From NCBI GenBank assembly GCA_030949825.1, contig JAUZSC010000011.1, positions 1 to 64,000 of the forward strand: 64,000 bases of DNA, written 5' to 3'. The translations under genes were made by a program, and so were the position numbers. The notes under the pieces are model-generated. The model was not told the DNA's origin, made no database searches, and saw only the letters and a list, made by a program, of their open reading frames with translations. Each line of letters opens with the position of its first letter. Within the stretch, counting starts at the first letter, position 1. Of the stretch, positions 39,489 through 48,908 are shown piece by piece. Source of the DNA: Sulfurimonas sp. (GTDB lineage Bacteria > Campylobacterota > Campylobacteria > Campylobacterales > Sulfurimonadaceae).

Positions 39489-40465
39489 TCTCAACCTTTA
39501 AATACCATTCATACATAGTTCCAATACCATCTTCAAGTTCTACTTTATGTTTCCAGGCTAAACTATGTAACTTAGAAGGGTCAGTTAGTTTTATCATAGT
39601 ACCATCTGGTTTAGTGTCATTAAAATAAAGTTCGCCGTTATATCCAACAATATTTTTAATAGTTAGTGCTAATTCTTTTATAGATATATCTATACCTGCT
39701 CCTATGTTTATATGGGTGTTTCTTATTTCTGTATTTGCCGAAGCTAAAGCATCGGTTCCGATTGTGTCTTTGAAGTCTCTACTCTCAAGTAAAAACACAC
39801 AAGCATCTGCCATATCTTCACTATATAAAAATTCTCTTCGTGGTTTGCCACTTCCCCATATCTCAACTTGAGGGGTATTATTTACTTTTGCTTCATGCAT
39901 CTTTCTTAAAAGTGCTGGTAACACATGTGAAGTTTCTAAGTCAAAGTTGTCATTTGGTCCATAAAGATTTGTAGGCATTACAGATATAAAGTTTGTACCA
40001 TATTGAATATTGTAACTTTCACACATCTTTATACCTGCTATCTTTGCTATGGCGTATGGTTCATTTGTGTATTCTAGTTCTGAAGTTAAAAGGCTATCTT
40101 CTCTCATAGGTTGTGGTGCATTTTTTTGGGTAGATGCAAGTACTTCCTAGAAACAATAGTTTTGTTACCTTGTGTAGGTAGCTTTGATGAATTACATTGT
40201 TTTGAATCTGTAAGTTTTCATAAATGAAGTCTGCTCTGTAAGTGTTGTTTGCTACTATGCCACCTACTTTTGCAGCTGCAAGTATTACATACTCTGGTTT
40301 TTCAGTTTTAAAGAAGTTTGCTACTGCTACACTATCTAATAAATCTAACTCTTTATGAGTTTTATATATTAAGTTTGTATAGCCTTTAGATTGTAGATTT
40401 TTAACTATTGCACTACCAACTAATCCACTATGACCTGCTATGTATATTTTACTTGTTTTATTCAT
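39481..40465 (-). pseudogene. fcl: GDP-L-fucose synthase, one frameshift
   Basis: 328 residues restored. [30 protein letters not shown] and [18 protein letters not shown] (catalytic Tyr and Lys) are the family motifs, and [20 protein letters not shown] follows. The frame breaks at 40122-40128 in a run of seven A (on the minus strand). Makes GDP-L-fucose or a related 6-deoxy sugar from GDP-4-keto-6-deoxymannose; a Gmd partner is not in this window. Confidence 0.9.
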
Positions 40466-40466
40466 A

Positions 40467-40589
40467 TTAATGATGATTCTTTTTATTTGTTTTTTTAAAA
40501 TCTATCTTATCTACATAAAAACCAGCAATAAATACAATTAGGGTTAAGCCTATAATAAAATATGCCATTTCGTTTCCACTATTTTCCAC
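40467..40589 (-). CDS. Possible small membrane protein
   Basis: A 40-codon frame from GTG at 40589 with one hydrophobic helix ([19 protein letters not shown]) and a basic tail. Its stop is just before the fcl start. It overlaps the preceding short frame. Not proved to be a gene; kept because the helix is convincing. Confidence 0.4.
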   Translation of the reverse strand: MENSGNEMAYFIIGLTLIVFIAGFYVDKIDFKKTNKKNHH

Positions 40590-40907
40590 CTTGCTCCCCT
40601 TCTGATTTTTTTATTATTTGAATACCGGTAAAATAAAAAGCAATAAAAAATACTATTCCCACTAATCAACAACCCCGAGGCAAGCCTTTTAGCTAAACGC
40701 TAAAACTTTTTTTCGTAAACTAAAAAGTAGTGGTATATCCAGAGGTTATTATCTTATATCACGACCCAAGGGTCGGGGAATTAAACCCTCCACTGATTAA
40801 ATAACTATAGTTAAAATTATCTACAAATAACTTTAAAAAGATAAGTACCGTACCAATATTAGCAAAGTTAATAAAACCTTTGCCTAACTCTTCTTCTATA
40901 TGTCTTA
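40579..40907 (-). pseudogene. Two-helix small membrane protein interrupted by a structured element
   Basis: Downstream of pgi the frame NSIRHIEEELGKGFINFANI and a first hydrophobic helix run from 40907 to about 40800. A second helix (VGIVFFIAFYFTGIQII) and a basic tail run from 40662 to the stop at 40579. Between them is the hairpin-rich element 40666-40790, flanked by near-duplicated ATCAGTGG and ATTAGTGG. The most likely reading is one small membrane protein of about 75 residues split by insertion. Confidence 0.45.
40666..40790. repeat. Hairpin-rich insertion, REP/MITE-like
   Basis: About 125 bases with three clear stem-loops: TTTTAGC/GCTAAAA at 40687-40705, ACTTTTT/AAAAAGT at 40705-40728 and CGACCC/GGGTCG at 40762-40775, and outer CCCCGA/TCGGGG complementary ends. 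It has no ORF. It could be a REP- or IS605-type passive element or a small structured RNA. Only one copy is seen in this window. Confidence 0.55.
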
Positions 40908-40909
40908 TA

Positions 40910-42115
40910 CTATTTTCTTGCAAGTTGTTCCTTTAATATTTTCTTTCCACTTTCAACACCAGGTTGATCATAAGCATTTATATACATAAACTTAGCGCAT
41001 ACAGAGGTAAGAAGTTCATACTCAAACATCAAACTAGCTATTGCTTTTTCACACACGCCATCTATGGTGATTACATCACAAGGAATATCATTAAGGTTAT
41101 TAATTGACGCTATTGTAGCATCTGCCTGCTTATTTATGAGTGAAGAAAACTCTATACCATCGATATAATCTAACTCTTCTAGACCTTTTAGTTTTACACT
41201 TGGGATTTTCAAATTATTATCAAAGTCATCTACTTTTATAACTGTTACTGTTTTATCTCGTTTTCCTTCAACTATTAGCTGTAAAAATGAATGTTGATCG
41301 ATTGGTCCAATAATTCCAATAGGTGTTAAACCTTGTCTTGTCGAGTTAATGTCTACTTTACCTAAACTTTCACCCCATAACTGTATATACCACTTGTTAA
41401 AGCCCTCTAAGCGTGAAGAGTACGAAAAGACTACATTTATGTTGAAACTATTTTTATATTCTGTAAAAAATCTTGCTTTTTTTATAAGTCTTTCATACAC
41501 TTCTTCTTTTTTAAAAAAAGATTCAGAGGTCTTCTTAATGCCTTGTAAAATATCATCAATGTTCATTCCAACAATAGCTAGAGGAAGAAGTCCAACAGCA
41601 GAAAAGACAGAAAATCTACCACCAACATCTTTTGGAATAGGAAATGTTTTTATATCGTTTGCCTGAGCATAAGTATTTAACTTAGAATCATGTTCTGTTA
41701 TTACTAAAGTATTGTTCTTATCACATTTTACAAGTGAGTTTATATATTTAAAGATTGATACAGTTTCGATTGTAGTTCCAGACTTAGATATAACAACAAA
41801 AAGAGTGTCTTCTAAGTCTATGGCTTCTATTTTTGATTTTATGTCTATAGGGTCTGTTGTTTCTAGAAAGTAAAGTTGTTTAGTTAATGTCTTAGAATGT
41901 TTTAAAAACTTATATATTGCATAAGTTCCAAGTGTACTTCCACCTATGCCTATAACTACAATATTAGTTTGTTTCACAGTACTAGCGTATTCTTTAAAAG
42001 CACTTGTATCTTGCTTTACAAGATTGTAGTAACCAATAGTTTCTTTTTCTTTTAGTATCTCAGTAAATACGTCTTCATTGGATATGGTGGGGTTAAAGTT
42101 GTGTTGATAATTCAT
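40910..42115 (-). CDS. pgi: Glucose-6-phosphate isomerase
   Basis: A 401-residue Pgi of the short type common in this phylum. IVVIGIGGSTLGTYAIYKFL and LFVVISKSGTTIETVSIF are the sugar-phosphate (SIS) sites and GVESGKKILKEQL the end signature. Interconverts glucose-6-phosphate and fructose-6-phosphate, feeding the sugar nucleotides of the island along with GalU. It starts two bases after the MNT-HEPN gene stop. Confidence 0.92.
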   Translation of the reverse strand: MNYQHNFNPTISNEDVFTEILKEKETIGYYNLVKQDTSAFKEYASTVKQTNIVVIGIGGSTLGTYAIYKFLKHSKTLTKQLYFLETTDPIDIKSKIEAIDLEDTLFVVISKSGTTIETVSIFKYINSLVKCDKNNTLVITEHDSKLNTYAQANDIKTFPIPKDVGGRFSVFSAVGLLPLAIVGMNIDDILQGIKKTSESFFKKEEVYERLIKKARFFTEYKNSFNINVVFSYSSRLEGFNKWYIQLWGESLGKVDINSTRQGLTPIGIIGPIDQHSFLQLIVEGKRDKTVTVIKVDDFDNNLKIPSVKLKGLEELDYIDGIEFSSLINKQADATIASINNLNDIPCDVITIDGVCEKAIASLMFEYELLTSVCAKFMYINAYDQPGVESGKKILKEQLARK

Positions 42116-42116
42116 A

Positions 42117-42824
42117 TTAGTATTCTCTTTGCAAACTAGTTGTCATTATCATTCGTAAATCAATAAAAGCATTCTTATATTCATCTTTTTTATCCAAGAT
42201 CTCTTTAATTTCATATTCGTCACATATATGCGAAGATATATTTCTTTGCTCAATCATATCTAACCAAATTTCTTCATCTTTTAAAATCCCTTGAGTATAT
42301 CCCTCTTTAAATGTCATTCTTGGATTTTTTACTTCTAGTCCCAAAAATTCCAAATATCGTTTTAATGATTTCCAAGACATCTCATAAGTAAATTCAAATC
42401 TTTTAACGACTAAGTCTAAATATACATCTTCAAAACCATCAGACTTAAAATCATTTTCTCTTTGGCAAACATTTATATACCTGTCTAATGCATTAGAAAA
42501 ATTATACAAGCCATCTTCGGCTCGTAATTTTTTAGTCGAGCTAAATAAAACTTTCCCAGTTGATTTTACTCTATTTTTAAACCTATCTCCTGCTTTAGAA
42601 ATATTTTGAACATCTATTTTAACAAGCGTTTTAATATTGTTAATATCTTCATCTATTAAATAGCTTTGCGTAAAGTTCTCATCATCATAGGCGATATCGA
42701 TATCACTACCTTCTTTTGCTGTGCCGTTTGCCTGGGAACCATACAAATATATTCTAGTTGGATTTGCATACTTTAAGATAATAGATTTTATTTCATTTAT
42801 TAAACTTCTTGTGTTTTGCATCAT
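42117..42824 (-). CDS. Fused MNT nucleotidyltransferase and HEPN-like protein
   Basis: 235 residues. The N-terminal 100 residues are an MNT domain with IYLYGSQANGTAKEGSDIDI. The C-terminal 135 residues are a HEPN-like nucleotidyltransferase substrate-binding domain (HI0074 type) with KRYLEFLGLEVKNPR and MIEQRNISSHICDE, where RNISSH is an R-x4-H motif. The two halves are separate genes at 10788-11486 and 13770-14452. It is placed in a housekeeping operon between an OmpA-like gene and pgi. Confidence 0.82.
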   Translation of the reverse strand: MMQNTRSLINEIKSIILKYANPTRIYLYGSQANGTAKEGSDIDIAYDDENFTQSYLIDEDINNIKTLVKIDVQNISKAGDRFKNRVKSTGKVLFSSTKKLRAEDGLYNFSNALDRYINVCQRENDFKSDGFEDVYLDLVVKRFEFTYEMSWKSLKRYLEFLGLEVKNPRMTFKEGYTQGILKDEEIWLDMIEQRNISSHICDEYEIKEILDKKDEYKNAFIDLRMIMTTSLQREY

Positions 42825-42874
42825 TTAAACCTCTTTGCTACTTAAATTGTACCCATACATTGATTAAAAATCAT

Positions 42875-43504
42875 TTATTTCAAAATCTCATAAACCTTAC
42901 TCTCACTTTTCATCTGCACAGTAAATTCTACTCTTCTTGCATTTTCTTGTAACTTAGAAAATGCCATTCCATTGGCTCTAAAGTATTTTTCAAGCCAAGG
43001 TCTATGTTCTTTTATTATATCATCTTCTAAAGAATAACAGTATGCTAAAACATTATAAGCTCTACTTTGGGAAAGTTCCATATTTTTAAGATAAATCTCT
43101 TTTTTTGAAGAAGTACTTTTCCATGTATCTGAGGTATGTCCTTCAACTCTAAGTTCTAGTATTTCATCCACATAATCTTTTGAAGTTAAAATAGCGATAT
43201 ATCTTGAAAAAAATTCTTGTAAAATGATTTTAAATTCATCTTTTAGATCACTTTTACTCACTTCAAACAAAACTTCAGGAGAAGAAAATACGATGCTATT
43301 ATCTTTAGTAATTGTGGCATCCCAAGCTAGCAAATCATTTTCAAACTCAGAAAAAAGCGCCTCATTAAGGTTTACTTTCGTATCTCTGTACTCAGTCGCG
43401 ACATCGACCAGCACCTTCTTCTCCGATTCGACTTCTATCATAAAACTTACCGCAATAAATAAAAAAATAAGCATAAGTCCTGACATCATATCCGAGATGC
43501 TCAT
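42875..43504 (-). CDS. OmpA/MotB-like peptidoglycan-binding protein
   Basis: 209 residues. An N-terminal membrane helix (MMSGLMLIFLFIAVSFMIEV) is like that of MotB and ZorB. The C-terminal domain is OmpA-like: LELRVEGHTSDTW and LSQSRAYNVL, and the end region with RRVEF. It would anchor to cell wall and pair with the TolQ/MotA-like protein directly upstream to form a proton-driven complex. The start is uncertain: the frame continues upstream (TSNEWMSISDMM) so a CTG or other start is possible. Confidence 0.8.
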   Translation of the reverse strand: MSISDMMSGLMLIFLFIAVSFMIEVESEKKVLVDVATEYRDTKVNLNEALFSEFENDLLAWDATITKDNSIVFSSPEVLFEVSKSDLKDEFKIILQEFFSRYIAILTSKDYVDEILELRVEGHTSDTWKSTSSKKEIYLKNMELSQSRAYNVLAYCYSLEDDIIKEHRPWLEKYFRANGMAFSKLQENARRVEFTVQMKSESKVYEILK

Positions 43505-43511
43505 CCATTCA

Positions 43512-44102
43512 TTACTCGTTTTCAGGAGCAGCCTTTAGGGTTTGAGTCACTGATAATATTGTCGATACACTCATTCCAACTATGGAGGTAAAAAAGGCGG
43601 TTTTTAGTCCTACTAAAATCTCATTTACACTATTTACAATGTCTGCAGGGTTAAAACCTTGTAAACCTATAAATATTCCTACAAATGTACCTAAAACTCC
43701 AACACTCACTATCTGCCCTTTTAAGTCTTTACCTGTTTTATGATCAAGAAATCCAAGTATAAAAATGACAACTACAAATGTAATATTTATAGGATCAACT
43801 AAAACATCGACAAATGTTGAACGCGATGCTTCCAACTCTTCTAACGTTTTGCTACAAACACCAAGGCTTAAAATTGCCCGATTACTCGAGATAATTTTCT
43901 CACTAATACCTTCAATACTTGCGAGTTCATCTATACTTTTAAAACATTGATTGGCATCTCGATAGGCAATAATCTTTTGAGACTTAGCTTTACCAATGCC
44001 ATTTAGTTTTAGTAAATCATCTGCTGTGGCATTGTTTAAATCTACTGTTGCATGTAAGCTACCCAAACTTAAAAAAATGAGTATAAGATATTTTAAAATA
44101 AT
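43512..44102 (-). CDS. Helix-hairpin-helix (ComEA-like) and TolQ/MotA-like fusion
   Basis: Begins with a signal-like helix (ILKYLILIFLSLGSLHA), then a ComEA-type DNA-binding HhH pair (VDLNNATADDLLKLNGIGKA and the second hairpin IEGISEKII). After a linker, helices FVVVIFILGF and GVLGTFVGIFIGLQG with LKTAFFTSIVGMSVST are a TolQ/ExbB/MotA channel domain. No ATG starts the frame; ATT at 44102, behind AGGAG, is the best guess. About 197 residues. The fusion is unusual; see findings. Confidence 0.8.
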   Translation of the reverse strand: MILKYLILIFLSLGSLHATVDLNNATADDLLKLNGIGKAKSQKIIAYRDANQCFKSIDELASIEGISEKIISSNRAILSLGVCSKTLEELEASRSTFVDVLVDPINITFVVVIFILGFLDHKTGKDLKGQIVSVGVLGTFVGIFIGLQGFNPADIVNSVNEILVGLKTAFFTSIVGMSVSTILSVTQTLKAAPENE

Positions 44103-44115
44103 ACTAACTCCTCTT

Positions 44116-44909
44116 TTATTTTCTAATTCTTAAAAATATAGGAAACCTTGGCTTCCCCTTTGATGTAAGTCCATAATATTTAAATGTAATAATAGAGCCT
44201 ATTTTTGGAGGATTATCTCTTTTCTCATTACTCAGTCCACTTCCTATTTTTATAACTTTCTTATTTTTCATTTTACATGACAAAGAACCAACTAAGCCTT
44301 TATACTTACCCTGTCCCTCATTATAGCCAACTACTTTACACTCAGCATCTCACATAACTTTTTACTTTTAAAGCATTGTTATTACGACCGGCATAGTACT
44401 CTAAACTTCCATCACGAACGACAAGACCTTCTCCGCCTTTTTGTTCAATGATTTTTAAATACTCATTTAAATGTTCTTTATTTTTTACTTTTATTTGTTT
44501 GATTATTTTAATGTATTTACTTGTCTTTACTTTTTCAAGTCTTCCAAGCAAGTCACCCTTGAGCCTCTGGAACTTCAAAAATATTATAAGTTATATTTTT
44601 CCATCCATCATGTGCTTCCTTTTTCTTAACTATAGAAACAAGTCCTGAGAAGTCACCCCGCGAAGTCCATAACTCACCATCAAGTTTATAGCTTGGAAAA
44701 TCTTTTGTAAAAAATACAGGAGCATTAAAAACTTTCCCGCCACGAGAAATTAACTGTTTTCCATCCCAATACGCACGAACACCATCAAGTTTTTCACTCA
44801 TATACCAAGTACTGACATTCATATCGTCTTTGTATGTATTTAAAAGTAATAAAGATGGATTTTTTGCTTCAAGAGAGATAAAGATGAAAAACAGTATCAA
44901 TAATTTCAT
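44116..44909 (-). pseudogene. Exported ATP-dependent DNA ligase (LigE-like), two frameshifts
   Basis: About 264 residues restored. An N-terminal signal peptide (MKLLILFFIFISLEA) suggests export to the periplasm. SEKLDGVRAYWDG has the catalytic Lys40, KLDGELWTSRGDF and GGEGLVVRDGSLEYY are further ligase motifs, and the C-terminal OB domain ends FPIFLRIRK. The breaks are near 44565 (GGG for GG) and near 44345 (an extra base). It joins nicked DNA using ATP. Upstream ends exactly at the AbiEii stop. Confidence 0.87.
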
Positions 44910-45570
44910 TTAGTACCTTTTTAAACTATTGTCAGATTCATTTAAAACATCATTACATAATATATCTATATCATTACTTGTAATCTCAATAGCCTTAATT
45001 CTTTGAATCCTTTGTAACCAAATTATTGGAAATTGTTTGAGTCTATATATAAATACATCTTTTTCTACAACTGCTTTTTTATTTACTATTTCAAAAATAT
45101 CACCCCAGTTAAACTCTTCATAAAAAGCTAAACAAAATAAATCAAAAACATCTTTTTCTTCATCTCTATTAATAATTGTATTTACTTTATTTGTAAGGAT
45201 GTTTATTTTATTATCTATTTTAATACCATTTATAATATTACTCGTTTTATATCTGTAGACTCGATCATTTACAAAATCAAGTTGAAGTAAGTTATTAACT
45301 TTAGCTCTACAAAAGTCCCTAGTTTTGACATCTATTACTACCTTATAACCAAGAATATTTAGCTCCTGCATAAACTCATCAAATAGCTCATTCATTTTGT
45401 CATCATTCGTTACGAAAAAAATCTAAATCATCCGAATATCTAGCATCATAATAAAACCTATGCAAAGCTGTTCCACCCGTTAAATAAAAATTATTTTCTA
45501 ACTTTATAATTATTTCTAATATTTCATCTTGCAATAGATAAAGTTCTTTATAGTTTATATTTTTTTCCAC
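44910..45570 (-). CDS. AbiEii-like nucleotidyltransferase, one frameshift
   Basis: About 220 residues. NFYLTGGTALHRFYYDARYS and DDLDFF are the nucleotidyltransferase motifs of AbiEii toxins. The break near 45416 is in a T run on the plus strand; the restored reading joins to KMNELFDEFMQELNILGYKV. The start is GTG at 45570. In the type IV AbiE system AbiEii is a GTP-binding toxin that modifies tRNA or similar, and a small upstream gene is the antitoxin. Confidence 0.8.
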
Positions 45571-45883
45571 TCTAAACTCTTTATATTGTTTTTTTCACCT
45601 AAAAGTAATGATCTTAAAATTAGCACATGTTTTGAAATATACTTTTCATTGTAGGTCACTTTAAAATCATCAAAAAAATCTTCTAACTGCTGTGTAGAAA
45701 AAAAGTTTTAATGAAAGAAGTTTATCTTTTGAATTGTAAATAATTTTAGAAAATATCTTTTTTTATATCCCTTTTATCATCAGAATTTAATATTTTTTCT
45801 AAATCTACTTCAGTGATATTATAATCCCAATAACATTCTTTAATAATATTTCGTAAAACTTTTTCTTTCAACTGCTCTGTCAT
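45555..45883 (-). pseudogene. Small AbiE-associated antitoxin-like protein, two frameshifts
   Basis: Starts MTEQLKEKVLRNIIKECYWD at 45883, directly after the galU stop. Breaks near 45745 and 45705 in A or T runs; the restored protein ends LRSLLLGEKNNIKSLEWKKI, about 109 residues. The end overlaps the start of the AbiEii gene. It lacks the winged helix expected of AbiEi, so it may be a different antitoxin type; the fragment at 2734-2949 belongs to the same family. Confidence 0.6.
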
Positions 45884-46711
45884 TTATTTTTCCTCGTAAA
45901 AATAATTAGTAGCCTCAACAAATCCATCGACTGAACCACAGTCAAATCTTTTTCCCTTAAACTTATAGGCTATAACCTTGCCTTGTTTAGCTTGTTCTAA
46001 AAGAGCATCTGTAATCTGAATTTCACCGCCCTTTCCAGGTTTCGTTTCTCTTAAAATATCGAAAATATCTGGTGTTAAAATATAACGACCAATTATTGCT
46101 AAGTTTGATGGTGCGTCTTTGGGTTCTGGCTTTTCTACCATGTTCTCAACTCTCACTAAAGAGTCTGTCATCACCTCACCTGCTATCACACCGTACTTAT
46201 TTGTATCTTGCATGGGAATCTCTTCTACAGCTACAACAGAGCATTGGTATTTTTCATAGACTTCTAGCATCTGAGAAAGTACGGCATCTCCATCAGCATT
46301 GTCACACAAGTCATCTGCTAAAACTACTGCGAAAGGCTCATTTCCCACAAGCGTTTCACCTGTAAGTATAGCATGACCTAAACCTTTCATCTCTACTTGG
46401 CGTGTGTACGAAAAAGTACATGTCTCTATAATCTCACGAATACCAAACATAAGTTGTTCTTTACTCGTTCCATTTATTTGATTTTCTAACTCGTACGACC
46501 TATCAAAATGGTCTTCTATAGCTCGTTTACCACGACCTGTAACAATAGCCATCGTTGTAATTCCTGCGGATTGTGCTTCTTCTACACCATACTGTAAAAG
46601 TGGTTTAGTAAGCACGGGTAGCATCTCTTTTGGTATCGCTTTTGTAGCAGGGAGAAACCGTGTTCCGTATCCTGCAGCTGGAAAAAGGCATTTAGTAACT
46701 TTTTTATTCAT
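45884..46711 (-). CDS. galU: UTP-glucose-1-phosphate uridylyltransferase
   Basis: 275 residues. FPAAGYGTRFLPATKAIPKE is the nucleotide loop, LGHAILTGE and VVLADDL the substrate and metal sites. It makes UDP-glucose, the source for Ugd and the epimerases of the island. GGAAGATAG precedes the start. It follows pglB by 28 bases. Confidence 0.95.
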   Translation of the reverse strand: MNKKVTKCLFPAAGYGTRFLPATKAIPKEMLPVLTKPLLQYGVEEAQSAGITTMAIVTGRGKRAIEDHFDRSYELENQINGTSKEQLMFGIREIIETCTFSYTRQVEMKGLGHAILTGETLVGNEPFAVVLADDLCDNADGDAVLSQMLEVYEKYQCSVVAVEEIPMQDTNKYGVIAGEVMTDSLVRVENMVEKPEPKDAPSNLAIIGRYILTPDIFDILRETKPGKGGEIQITDALLEQAKQGKVIAYKFKGKRFDCGSVDGFVEATNYFYEEK

Positions 46712-46739
46712 AATCTATCTTCTTTTTTAAATTTAATTA

Positions 46740-48908
46740 TTATAGCTTAAGTTTATATATCTTTGCATGAGGATTTACTACCACCTGTTCAAAAAGGCTC
46801 TTATCGTATTCCTCTAAAACCGATAGTTGTATATACATAGAATTATAAGTATCTTCATCAAGGACTAAAAAAGTATTATACGCTGACATATAAATTATAC
46901 TTAAATCTGCACTCTCATTTATATACTTAATATTTTTAGAGAATCTCATATCCTTTGTATATCCAGTTTTTACAAATCTTTTTATCGCTACTTTTTTATC
47001 TTTTATACTTAAAGTTAAATCTTTTTTATCCATAAACACAGCACTATTTAAAATGATTTTCTCTTGCGTTTCTTTAAAATTTCTACTTACAAAGAAAAAA
47101 GGTGCTTTTTCTTGTTCACCATTCATCAGGTCTAAGTTTGAAAATATTTTTACAGTTGGATAAATATTTAGCATCTGATGTGGCAGATAAAAATAAATAT
47201 CTCTTGTCTTTTTAGGAAGCTTTACATCTGTTTGAAGTGAATATAAAAAGTCGTTTGTATCATCAAAGTCATAAGCTTTCGTCATCTCTTCTATGTTAGA
47301 AAAAACTTTTGTTTGCTCCGACTCATTTTTGTCCATATTTTCTTTTCGTATTATAAATGATCGTTCAGTAAACTCAACATCAAGCCGTGCCATTTTTGCA
47401 GCGAGTTCAGGTGATGCAGTGAGTACAAAACTCAGTCCAAAATTAACACTTCCGCTATGCTTACCGCCATCTCCAAGTGTTTTAACATCTGCGTAATATC
47501 GGATAGGATAGCCATAATCCCACCATGAAATAACATAATCATCTCTTTGTGCTACTTCTTTAAGTTTATCAAGTATAGCAACTTCACTTGCATTCATTAC
47601 AGTCGGGATTCTATACGCTTCAATATGCTTATAATTTGGTAACAAAACCATCAAAGTAAAGGCTATTATACTTAAATATTTCAACTTATTTGTTGGCATC
47701 TTTGATGAAAGTTCTGTTATCAAAAAAGCTATTCCCAAGGCTAAAACAGGAACCGCATATATCGTAAATCTCAGACCACCTACACTTGCTAAAAAACCTA
47801 AACCTACAAGAGGTAAGGCAAAAATCATTATTTTATGTTTATAAACCAAATAAACATAGCCAAAACAAGAAACTATAAACGATACAGTATGCCCGCTTAT
47901 CCTATTTGCAAATGTCTCAAAAGGAATTTTTCCAGCTTCGCGTATAGTTTGCATGACAGTAAAAAAGTGTAAACCTAAACCCTCATCTCCTGCTTGGATA
48001 CTAGAATCAAAAATATATGCAGTTAATTTTCCCCAGATAGGATTAAATCCACCCGATATAAAAAACAAAGCAACTGAAATAGCAAAAAGATGATAAACAT
48101 ATTTTTGATAATGTTCTTGTTTAAACATAAAAAAGACAGCCAATACTAAAGGAAATCGAATAAACCCATCTATGTTTAACATTGCAAACATCATAATAGC
48201 AAGGAGTTTATAGTTGTACATATTTTTTCTATCAAAGACTAAGGCATATACTAAAATAAGCCCAAAAAATGAAAATTCTAAGGCATAACTTTGAGGATAC
48301 CACCATCTATAAACTAAAATATCAAGTGCTGTAATAATAAGATATTTATCTTGATTTGTTTTTATTGCCCAGGTAATAGACCATAGTAAAAACATAGGTA
48401 AGACAATATTTAACATATCCGTATCATAATACCCAATCATAGTACGGTTATAATAACTCCAAGCAATAGATGCTAAAAGAGCTGCAATAAGCCCCATTTC
48501 TAAGTTATCTATACTTTTTGCAATCAATATAATAGGAATAACCACTAAAGAACTTAAGTACACTGGCATGTATAAAATAATACTCTCAAAAGAAAAAGGA
48601 AGCATCCAAGCCAAGAGTGCTGTTAAGTGAGCAGTTGCCGTACTGACAGGTGAGAGGTCATTAAACTGATGAAACTTATCGTAAAAGTTTTCTCCCATTG
48701 GGTTCGTACCTGACCCACTTAGTAAATCCCTTGCACCCTCAGCCCAAAAATAACCATCATTCGTGTTTATCATAAACTCACCAGCATATTTAAACATTTC
48801 ATAATCATTAAATTGATAGATCCAAATCATACGCATAAGTACCGAAAAAGTAAATGCCACTAAAATATATACAACCGTAAGTCTAGTTTCTTGAGTAATA
48901 CTATTCAT
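46740..48908 (-). CDS. pglB: PglB-type oligosaccharyltransferase (STT3)
   Basis: 722 residues with about 13 membrane helices in the first 430, then a periplasmic domain. The catalytic features are DGYFWAEGARD near residue 52, YYDTDMLN near 160, TIREAG in the long external loop and WWDYGY at about 462, all part of the PglB active and peptide-binding sites. It transfers a lipid-linked glycan to Asn of exported proteins. The end overlaps the upstream glycosyltransferase by eight bases. Confidence 0.95.
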   Translation of the reverse strand: MNSITQETRLTVVYILVAFTFSVLMRMIWIYQFNDYEMFKYAGEFMINTNDGYFWAEGARDLLSGSGTNPMGENFYDKFHQFNDLSPVSTATAHLTALLAWMLPFSFESIILYMPVYLSSLVVIPIILIAKSIDNLEMGLIAALLASIAWSYYNRTMIGYYDTDMLNIVLPMFLLWSITWAIKTNQDKYLIITALDILVYRWWYPQSYALEFSFFGLILVYALVFDRKNMYNYKLLAIMMFAMLNIDGFIRFPLVLAVFFMFKQEHYQKYVYHLFAISVALFFISGGFNPIWGKLTAYIFDSSIQAGDEGLGLHFFTVMQTIREAGKIPFETFANRISGHTVSFIVSCFGYVYLVYKHKIMIFALPLVGLGFLASVGGLRFTIYAVPVLALGIAFLITELSSKMPTNKLKYLSIIAFTLMVLLPNYKHIEAYRIPTVMNASEVAILDKLKEVAQRDDYVISWWDYGYPIRYYADVKTLGDGGKHSGSVNFGLSFVLTASPELAAKMARLDVEFTERSFIIRKENMDKNESEQTKVFSNIEEMTKAYDFDDTNDFLYSLQTDVKLPKKTRDIYFYLPHQMLNIYPTVKIFSNLDLMNGEQEKAPFFFVSRNFKETQEKIILNSAVFMDKKDLTLSIKDKKVAIKRFVKTGYTKDMRFSKNIKYINESADLSIIYMSAYNTFLVLDEDTYNSMYIQLSVLEEYDKSLFEQVVVNPHAKIYKLKL

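Noticed and set aside
42875..44102. Zorya-type anti-phage system from the MotA/MotB-like pair
   Set aside because: No ZorC, ZorD or ZorE gene follows, the channel protein is too short and lacks the long tail of ZorA, and it carries a ComEA-like domain not known in Zorya.
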